This document shows, one piece after another, positions 55,359-64,000 of a stretch of 64,000 nucleotides of DNA; positions within the stretch are counted from its first letter, which is position 1; the number at the start of each line of letters is the position of its first letter. Made by a program: the position numbers and the translations under genes. This DNA is from Plectosphaerella cucumerina (lineage: Eukaryota; Ascomycota; Sordariomycetes; Glomerellales; Plectosphaerellaceae), in contig JAGPXD010000001.1 in assembly GCA_020746995.1 (NCBI GenBank), positions 4,092,001 through 4,156,000 of the forward strand, given 5' to 3'. The notes under the pieces were generated by a model. That model worked only from the letters and a program-made list of their open reading frames with translations, was not told the origin of the DNA and searched no databases.

Positions 55359-58300
55359 GGTTGAGGAGGGTCTGGTTGTCGCGAGGTTCGATAGCGGTGG
55401 CACGAGATCGTCGTGCTGGACTCGGTCGTTCCTCGAGATGCTGTCCGAGCCTTGATAATTTTCCAACGAATCAGCTCCGACGTTCTCCCGGCTACAGTGT
55501 TCCAGGTGGTGACGACTGGGAGGCCCCAGGGTGGTTGCAACTTTGCTTAGTCAGGCGTGTCGCTTAGTCATTGGCGAGACGCAGCAAGAACTCAGCTCTC
55601 TGCGACAAACAGATGCATTTCCGCCCAACAAGACAGACAGGATGCACGACACACGGCTCAAGTCCAGCGAAGCGAAGCATGTCTCGCCATCCCGTCTAGT
55701 GCTGAGCCAAAGCTGCATGTCTGACTTTTTTTGGATTTAGGCAATCGAGAAGGGAATGCCGTCTCAGCCGCTGGCGACACGGACAGGACTGAGCGGCTAA
55801 ACGGAGAGTCAGATGGCATTTGTGTTGGCATTTCAACAACACCATGATCCTCAGCTGTGAACTTCAAGTTGGCAACGATGTTTGTTCAGCTGACAAGGTC
55901 CACAGCGGCCCAGGGATCTACAACCGTCTTGTTCTCGCGAGGCTGCCGAGGAACCATACCTACCGACCGGCAGCACCGGTAGTGCAATGTACTCCTCCCG
56001 CTGGGGCTCGCATGGTGACAGACGACGGCAACTCCGCACGCCACATCGCATCTTTCCTCTTCCCAAAGTGTCACGGTGGAGAGAAGCGAACTGAAGGGGT
56101 GGCACGGGGCATCGACTTGGGGGGCGACCCGGGCGAGCATCAAATCAAGCGTCATCCCATCCCTTAAGCTTTTTTTGAGTTTGGGGGCTGCGGATCCCAT
56201 CTCCCCTTTCGAGCATGGTCGAGAGGGTCCTTGGGTCCCTTCTCCCCTCATCACGTCGTCCCAGCTTGGGTTGGTGATGGACCCCGAACGACTCCAAGTT
56301 TCCCAGAGTCCACTGTCCATGCGGCGTGGTGCGGAGAGTGTGGATGACGGGAAGGTGACACCCTTCCTTTTCTGGGGAAAACGGGGGGGCGGCCAGTGGT
56401 TGAGCGTGCGTACGGCGAGGCGAGAGGCCCTGAAGGAGGTGAGGGACCTGGGGACCTGTGCCTGGGGACCACCCAAGTCCACACTGGTCGGTCCACCACA
56501 CCTTGGAGCGGGAGGCCCTCAAATGATCCGCCGACAAGGTGGCCACTGGCACAATCACAGGCGGCGGCCGCAGCGGCGGCGAGATCCGTGAGTGGGAATG
56601 CGGCTGAAGGGGCACGACGTGGACTCCATGACGGGGGCCCGCTTTGAGGAGTTCCTGTGGGACACTTTCCAACGACATATCTTCAAGTTGCCCGTGATGC
56701 CGCATCTTGAAGCAATCAATCGACAACAACACCACCAGCCTCTCTCGGTCATGTTCTGTCCTGCGTGTGCAGGGCCGACCGAAGGGACGAGTCCCTCACG
56801 ACTCCTTCGGCAACGCCGCCCGATGCATCCCTGCCTCTCGTCCTACCATGGCATGATCTGGCAATGCAACAGAAACCAAGCATCACGACCTGCCTCAGCG
56901 ACCACAAGTGCACGGGGGTCAATCAATCTCATGACATGAACCCGTGGCATCTGTGCAGGGGCATGAGATCGTCTCGAGCTTCAGCCTGAAGTGAACTCCA
57001 AGGCCACCAGCGGCGTCAGCCACACCGTATCTTCCGCACGCCCGGCCGTGAGCGGCTATCGGTCGGAAGTGTCAGGAAGCAGGGTAGTGTTGACAGCAGG
57101 ACCGTGTCGACGAAACGCGCGCATTCCCTCGTCATCAAGCTCGGCGGCGACGACCCCAAGGACCGAGAAACCTCACCATGAACAGTTAAGCATGGCAGCA
57201 AGTGCAGACCGATGAAGCCCTTGCTTGGCCAGCACTGAACCGAATCCTCCGTTATCAATAGCGTCACGTCACCAAACACCAGACGCGTCTTGCCAAGCAT
57301 GGCCGCGATTGCGCAAGCAACGATCGACAACAACATCAGCCCAGTTGTCCAACCTTCTTGACCGCGGACCGCGTCCAGCATGCATCCCGCTCGCTGCTCG
57401 TTCCAAGTAAGTACGAGTACCTATCACGATCCCCCGGTCCGGCGCACCCCCAATCTCGCATCAAGTAGATTGCCAGATCAGCCAGGTTAGATTTCCGCTC
57501 AGAGGGACCCCCGGCACAGGGTTCGCCTCTCCATCCATGTGCATGCTCAGCACGTACTTTTTTTTCATGCCACATGACCTTTCAGCAAGGGGTGTGTTCT
57601 TCCCGGCACTACCGCCGATGTGCGGAATTATGTGCGAGCCATGTATTCGTACCAAGTCGCAGCACGGTGCATGGTTCCCTTCCCTGGCAAAAATGGTCGA
57701 GGCAATTTTCGCGGGTGTATGTTTCCATGGGTGCGGTGGCGGCGCGGCGCCGCGGGGGTGTTTGCAGAAGGGCGCGTCGAGACGAGCGAGCCACCGTCGG
57801 CCGTCCGTTCCCCCTCGTCAGTGCGAGTGCCGCCTCCGAGGCACCGACCGTATCGAATCGTGCGAGCAACACCCAAACGGCTTCCCGAAGTGTCACAGGG
57901 CCAGAGTACTTGTCCCTTGCTCATGCTCGGGGCCGCCCAGGCATTAGCACAACGTGACGCGTGAGCTCACCGTCATTTCGTCGTCTCGTCTCGTCTCGCC
58001 CAGCAGAAAAACCTCTGCAACGCCAGCCTCCCCCCCTCCTGTGCTCTTGGCGGTCTGGTTCGCGGGTTGGCCGCGAGGTATTTGTCGACTCAACCCTTAT
58101 TATGCGTCTCGGAGGAGAACGGGCCCCCGCCTTCTCCGTCGCGACGCGGGACCGGGTGGGAATCTCGGCAGTTTACCGATAGCCGATGCTGCGCGGCTCC
58201 TCCTCCGACGGTCAGTCAGTTGCGGTCGGCCAAGTGATGCCCGTCCGCCGGACGACCGAGTCAGAGCGTCCTCGCCGGCCCCCTACAGGCGCGCCCGAGT

Positions 58301-61300
58301 GAGGCTAGCATCTGCCTTGTGGCCGGGAGTCGGTGCCAAGCTGTGCGAGATCCTGTACTTTTCAATGTAAACCTGATATCATCGAAGGAATGCTCACATG
58401 TGCATGACTCGCGAACAACTGCAGTGTGCAGGCAGTCGCAAGGTCGTGAGGTGCAAAGGCCGACCTGCGCCGTCTTGGCCCGGCGGTCAACGAAACGTCC
58501 GAGTCGGGACAGTTGCCAGGGGGGGGAGCGGATGGGCAGAGAGGGAGGGGGGCGTGTGCCGATCGGCGAACGCGTCGTCCGCGGGCAACATGACAAGTAC
58601 CTGTACTTGTACATGCTGGCCATACCTCTGCACCCACCACAAGGGTATGGCGTGCCACCCTCCACAAGCACGGACACATCTCCGGCTCCGAGAAATCGAG
58701 CATGCTGATCGTGAGCATGTACCAGGGAACTGACCAGATGTTGAACATACTCGTTGGCAGATTCTGGACTGCAGTTCAAATTTCAATTGCAGACCTCAGG
58801 AGGGGGCCTCCGGAGCTGGACGCGAGCTCACAAACCATTGATCAAAGCCAGATGGATGCATGTCTCGCCGATGGACCGAGGCACACGCCCCCCTCCCCTC
58901 CCTCCCTTCGCGAGGCCAGAGGGAACGGAACGGACTTTTGGACACGCTCAGAGGCCGATGATCCCTGTCCGGATCGCCAGCCACGCACGACATGTTGTCG
59001 GGTTTCCTCAGTGGGCAGTCCCGCTTTTCGCGGTTGAGCCAGGGTCTCTCCCACGAGGACCAGAACTGGGTGGACAGCCGGCCGTCTGTCGGCCGAGGAC
59101 GGGAATTGTGCTGATGGGGGCGCCTGCGGCCGCCCCTCTCTCCCCTCGCCAGAACCGCGCCTCCGTTTCTGGATATCAGAACCCCGTGACGGACCGAGAC
59201 CTCTCTGCCTCTCAAGACGACGGTGGCCAGCCGGACCCGGATGCCAAGAACCCCGCGGTCAGTGCAGGGCGCCGACTCCGCCCCTGGTTATTGTTCGTGC
59301 AGCAGGAGACCGACCACTGACACGAGCCAGGGCTGTTTTGTCCGACTTTTAGCAGCCGATTCCCTGCCCTTTCCCTCGACATGGGCAAACATTGGCCGGT
59401 CATCGCAGGCCAACAGGCCCCCAAAGGCACCGTGCGGGCAAAGTTCGGAGAAAGACTTTCCGCCTGCACACGTCTGACACCGCCGCCTCGAGTACGACGA
59501 GGCATGTACGTAATTAGAAGACTTCGCTTGGCCGCCTGGGAAGCCGACAATCCCCGAGGCCAGAGGTCAGAGATCAAGTCTGGTGAGGTGGCTCGTTGTG
59601 CTGGCTGTTGTGTCCTGCCCCTTTGCGCCGGTCTCGTGGCGACGGGACCTGCTCAGGGCGCGGCGCGCGGCTCCGCGTGCTGGCTGCAACCCCCAAGCTT
59701 CTCCCGTCCGCTTCCACCGCTGCTTTGCGGCCTTCTGGAAAGAATGGAGTCGCGTCTCCAACTTCCCACACGAAGGGTCCGATGGGGCCCGTGGAGCCTC
59801 TCACCAGGCACGCCCGTCATCGTCCCACGGCAGGCCAGCGGCGGCTGGGTGGTGGGCCCCAACCCCCTCCCCTAGGGTCCCCTGGACAGGACGAACTGCG
59901 TCAACCCCCCTTCCTGCAGTGGTTTGGCGCCACAGCAGCAGGCGACAGACCGCTGAGTGGGGGGCAAGGGGGGCAGGGCTCCAGCGCGGATAAACAGGGT
60001 ACCTGGGGCGAGCTTCGATCTCTGTAAACGGTCCTTCTCCCTGCTGCGTATCGCCGAACGCGCCGCTGCTTGTCAGCCAGCCGACACCGCCCGAGAAGCT
60101 CACAGTTGGCCTGGGCAAACAACCCTCCTGGAACACGACGCGTCTCGCCTTCCAACACCTTCTCTGTGCGGTCTCAAAAGGTGTTGCTACTGGCCATTCT
60201 GCCCTTGACAGGTACCCGTCGATACCAGCACAGAGCTCCATCCACGGTCTCTGTGGGGCTCGGGCGGCCCCCCTTGTTAAACGGGTCCGATCGATCTCGT
60301 TGTGCGACCACACAATAAGCGTTTCTGTAGACGGCTTCGACGCGGCCGGCTTCATTGGATGGATGGGGCTGGGAGGGGCTCTGATCGCGGGGCATCTGGT
60401 GATTTGGGGAAGAACTCCAGTGGACCGCCAGAGGAAGTCAACGGTCGTGATATCGTCAATGTCCACGAAGAAGAGTCGTATTTCTGAGTCTTCAGGCTGA
60501 TAAACCAGAAGGTCAACAGACACGACCGCACGAATGATCGGCCGTCGCTTCGAATTGCCCTCCCCGGTCAGTATGCCCCGTACGAGTGCGCTTGGGGTGG
60601 TGAAATGTGAGAGGAGTTCGGGTCGAATCCCGCCGACAATCACCTCTCAAGGCAAGCCAGCGAACGCCCTGCATGCGTCCGGTTCTCGTCACCAGCCTCT
60701 CAGCCATCTTCAGCAGGCACACTGCGCTTCGTTTCGCGCAATGTGCCTCCCTGTCCCTCGCTGAACGGTTTGATTTGCAGGACCGACTAGGCTGACGAGA
60801 GCAGGTTTTGTCAGAATATGGGCATTGCATTTTGCGGCATCGAAGCGTCATGTTGTCAACAAGCTCGCGGCGGGTCCGCCAACAGGAGGGGGCGATCGGA
60901 ATCAAGTCCGCACTACACCCGCTGCCTCTGGTGCCGTGCCAAGAGCCGGGAAGACGGCGCCCACACTGGCAACGGTTGTGCGGCCGCGGCTGAATAATTG
61001 AACGATTGATTGAGTCGGATCGAATGTTGAGAACATCCTTCATAGCCCGCTTGCATGTCAAATCTTTGACTGCGCTGCTTCGCCCTTCCTGGGCGTCCGG
61101 GTTACAGGGCATTGCCGGGCTCTGAGCTGTGCACTGAGGCAGTGCCGGCCATGCATTTCGGCGGCCGCCATCGCCTGCTTTGTCTTGATGAGGTCCTGCA
61201 ATCTGCGTCTCCCAAAACCTGTGTTATTTCAGTACGAGTATCGAGGTTGACCCGTATCATCAAACGTCTCTGCCCTGACGAGCAGGGTAGGCAAAGCGGA

Positions 61301-64000
61301 GCCATCCGCACGGAGCTCGTCGCCGAACTCAAGCTGTATCGACATTCGACAGTTCCTCTTGCTCCCTTGTCAGGTCGTCGCCGCATACCCGCCGACAACG
61401 TGGGATGAGTGGGACGACAGGGGGGTCCGAGAGGGGTTCCCAGCCCTTTTTGCGCGGTCAAGGGTCGGCATTTGTCGAGGAGCGAGCGGCGCAAGTTGGA
61501 GATCAGGCGTCACACAAGATGTAACGGGAGCGGTCCTGCGTCCAAATCAGGGGCGCTGCGAGGCCGGCACGAATCGTAAACGTGGTCATGTGGCTGGAAA
61601 GATGTGTCATGCCGCATCGCCTGAGGCTGGGTTGTTCGCTCAAGAGCTTCGCCGTTGTTTTGGGTGGACGTTGCTGTATCAGGACGCGTCGAGCCGGCCA
61701 CAGAAGAACAAGGGGCGCCGGGAGGGATATCCTGGGAATGGCCTCGGATGGGTGGGAAAGGCTTCGGAGGGCAGAAGCCCACAGAAGCCTTCTGGCGCAA
61801 CAGACGCCGGCCGGCCGGAGATGCTCTGGCTGTTTGGAGGTCGTCAAAGACACCAGTCAGGTCGGCATCGGGTCACCCGTCGGCGGACGGCGATGGTTCG
61901 GTAAATAATGCATGGCGAGCCGATAGTGATGATGATGATGACGCGAGTTCCAGACAAGGTCACGATGCAGGCGCAGTCTTGGCGAGGGGAATGTTGCTCG
62001 ATCTGCCGGGAAACTCCGTGTCAACCGTCCGTTAAAACCTGTCGACGTCGGCAAAAGAGGGCAGTCATCCCCGACGAGGGAGGTGATCGATCATTCGTAA
62101 AACTGATTGAGGAAGGGAAATAAAAGTAGCGCGCTTCCACGTTCGCACCGGTTCCGGGTCGATGCCAGGATGTGACCCTGTCGAAATTGTCGGAGAAGCC
62201 TTCGGCCTTTAGTACTGAGGTGCATTACTAAGGACTGACTGACAACGATACCTTGCGTGCCCCTGTGCCGGCCTCGGACACGGCCCTTCGTTGTCAGTTG
62301 TCGACCGAGGGAGGTACTGTATGTCGTACAGTGCCGTCGGTTGGGCTCGAATGCTTGACTCACAATTGCTGCAAGGTGGCCCATCGCCTCAGGACACGAT
62401 TGCACAGAAAATTCTGCGACGTCGTGGAGCGATTTGTTTGGACAAGAGCTTTTTGGCAAGGCAGGTACGAACAGGAAGAGGTAGGGTATAGATGGATGGA
62501 TGGATGATGTGAGCGTGTGTGGCGGGTGTGAATATTGTTCAAGGCGCGACGAGCGCGCGACATTGAACCAGCCCGTTACGTACCTGGTCCGTGTGGTGGC
62601 GGCGTCGGTGGCATGTCACGACAGACTCAAGAGCGTTGGGAGGATGCAACCTTACGGGCGTGTTGTCCTCAGGCATTGTCAAGTATCGCGCCAAGGCTCT
62701 GGTTTTGCGGTGAGATGTTAGCTGGATATCCCGGATGTCCAACTCGGGACTGGACTGGACGTTCTGCATGTCTGAAGAAGTGAAGTGTGATTTCGGAGTT
62801 TGCACGAGTCACTCGTTTGTAAGGCACCTTAGTGTCTGCTAGTGGTTGCCTCCTTCCACAGTTGCTGTGCTGCGGTGACGGGTGGTTCGCTCCTTCCATC
62901 GCGATGTCTTGCCTCCCGGGCCGGCGCTCACCCCGAGCTGAAGGCAGGAAGGAGCGAAGGTACAAGTACGGTAATAACCCTCGCTTTTCCTTCCGCCCTG
63001 TGCGAGTGCATTTCCATAGGCAGCAAGGCAGAGAGTGGCTTCGCAGGTCCTGCAGCCTCGGTGTCCTTGCTCGTGCAATACCCTTCCAATCTGCTGGCTC
63101 TCGTCGTTCATCTCTCGCAATGTCCTCTTCGATCAAGGTAGCCGCGCTTCGATAGAATTATCCCATCGCGGTATAGCATCAGCGAGGCACACACCAAACG
63201 GGCGTGCCCCTCCACCCGCTGTCCACTCCTTCCGGACAATTGCACAGTGGCAGGCGTCATCGGATCCACTTCCAGCCAAGGGGCCCCGTGCCTTGTCTCT
63301 GTCAACCGTCCAAGCAGAAGGCGGTACGTACTCACCTCGGTGCTGCAACCTCGACCAGGGAGGGCTGGTCGAGTCAGAATCGAAAGACTCCGAAATTTTC
63401 TCGACCTCCCACACACCTCCTCTTTCCTGCAGGCGCGCTCTACACCCACACCCTCCGTCCCCTACCGCGACCGGCCACCCACGCGCTGCGTGCCCTGTCC
63501 TGAGAAGCAAGGTACCTTGTACTTGCACCTGCCCCAAGTCGCCGTCCTGACGCACCATCTTTTTTTTTTCTCGCGCCGCCGCCGTACCTTCCTCACATAA
63601 GAGGCCGAAGCGACCCACTCCTCCCCCCATTAGCAAGCCCGCCTGCCCAACTTTTTTTTTTTTGCGTTTGCGCTCTCCAGTCCTTCCACTCCACCCGAAA
63701 GAAAGAACCTCATCGGCCTCGGAAAGGACAAGAACGAACGAAACGGAAAGAAGCAACAGAAGAAAATTCATCCCAACGGTCACCCGCACTTTGTGCGCCA
63801 ATACTCGTAGGTCCTCGCCCTTCTCTCAACCTTCCGCCACCTCCCACATCCCATCAAACCCCCCCGGCAGTCCCCCTCGCAAAACCGGCGCACGTCGCAG
63901 GCCCCCCCCTTCATTAGCCTTCGTCCCTCTTCCACACACCCCCGGTCACTCAAGGCTTCCGAACTTGCCCCCCTCTTTGCCGCATTCCGCAGTCCCTGAC
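55359..64000. other. Gene-poor 8.6-kb stretch; 3' end probably a plus-strand leader
   Basis: I find no recognisable domain, splice-linked ORF set, tRNA, rRNA or transposon terminus. The longest ORFs (59801-60643 and 63133-63801, both minus) have no family features. The final ~500 bp are strongly C+T-rich with T-runs at about 63561-63570 and 63650-63662, typical of fungal promoters and leaders, so a plus-strand gene may start past 64000. An AGGCACCTTAG word lies at 62822-62832. Confidence 0.45.

Noticed and set aside
59801..60643. 280-codon minus-strand ORF
   Set aside because: No recognisable fold or motif, overlapping ORFs of similar length in other frames, and GC-rich context; consistent with chance.
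60610..60650. tRNA-like T-arm (GGTCGAATCC)
   Set aside because: The loop and stem lengths do not fit a 5-bp stem with a 7-nt loop, and no D or anticodon arm or acceptor stem can be drawn around it.
63133..63801. 222-codon minus-strand ORF with a hydrophobic N-terminus resembling a signal peptide
   Set aside because: The hydrophobic run comes from the complement of A/G-rich sequence in a C/T-rich leader-like region; the rest is low-complexity Gly/Arg/Lys.
1..64000. CRISPR arrays, bacterial operons, phage or transposon ends
   Set aside because: Spliceosomal introns throughout; no spaced direct repeats, reverse transcriptase, transposase or terminal inverted repeats seen.

Overview
The window is fungal nuclear DNA. 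Most genes carry short introns (41-147 nt, mostly 48-65) with GT..AG borders and CTAAC/CTGAC-type branch sites. The gene set is typical of filamentous Ascomycota (Pezizomycotina, probably Sordariomycetes): an intact Zn2Cys6 factor, a bZIP/DUF3425-type protein, a UMTA/LaeA-like methyltransferase, HeLo and ankyrin proteins. The sequence alone does not let me name the genus.

Layout. 0.1-7.1 kb: a divergent pair, a HeLo-pseudokinase protein (minus) and a kinase-Sel1-ankyrin-transmembrane protein (plus), sharing a 430-bp intergenic region. 7.7-10.2 kb: type II phosphatidylinositol 4-kinase (LSB6), with a GC-AG intron. 10.2-14.4 kb: no recognisable gene. 14.4-15.9 kb: a UMTA/LaeA-like methyltransferase split into ten small exons that no single ORF reveals. 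17.6-26.6 kb: a housekeeping block with AIM41, gamma-tubulin complex GCP2, proteasome alpha5 (PUP2) and a Zn2Cys6 factor with a long Pro-Gly-Met insert. 28-32 kb: an SDR, a bZIP-like factor and an NTF2-like protein. 32-36.1 kb: empty. 36.1-39.6 kb: RRP8 and DDI1, the latter with a start codon split by an intron. 42.3-43.9 kb: a probably secreted amidohydrolase. 45.8-55.4 kb: a dense conserved block with a GNAT acetyltransferase, URA5, NOG1, GDI1 and mitochondrial uL29m. 55.4-64 kb: no recognisable gene; the last 0.5 kb looks like the leader of a plus-strand gene beyond the window.

How genes relate. Most are unrelated housekeeping genes in alternating orientation (ribosome biogenesis: RRP8, NOG1; protein turnover: PUP2, DDI1; trafficking: GDI1, LSB6; mitochondria: AIM41, uL29m; pyrimidines: URA5). 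The most interesting unit is the leftmost pair. One protein combines a HeLo-type N-terminus with a degenerate kinase domain, the same order as animal MLKL. Its divergent neighbour combines an apparently active kinase with ankyrin repeats, the order seen in RIPK4/ANKK1, plus a membrane C-terminus. I propose a candidate fungal regulated-cell-death or allorecognition module. The functional link is inference from architecture and adjacency only. All exon structures were worked out by hand from splice consensus, phase and family similarity.
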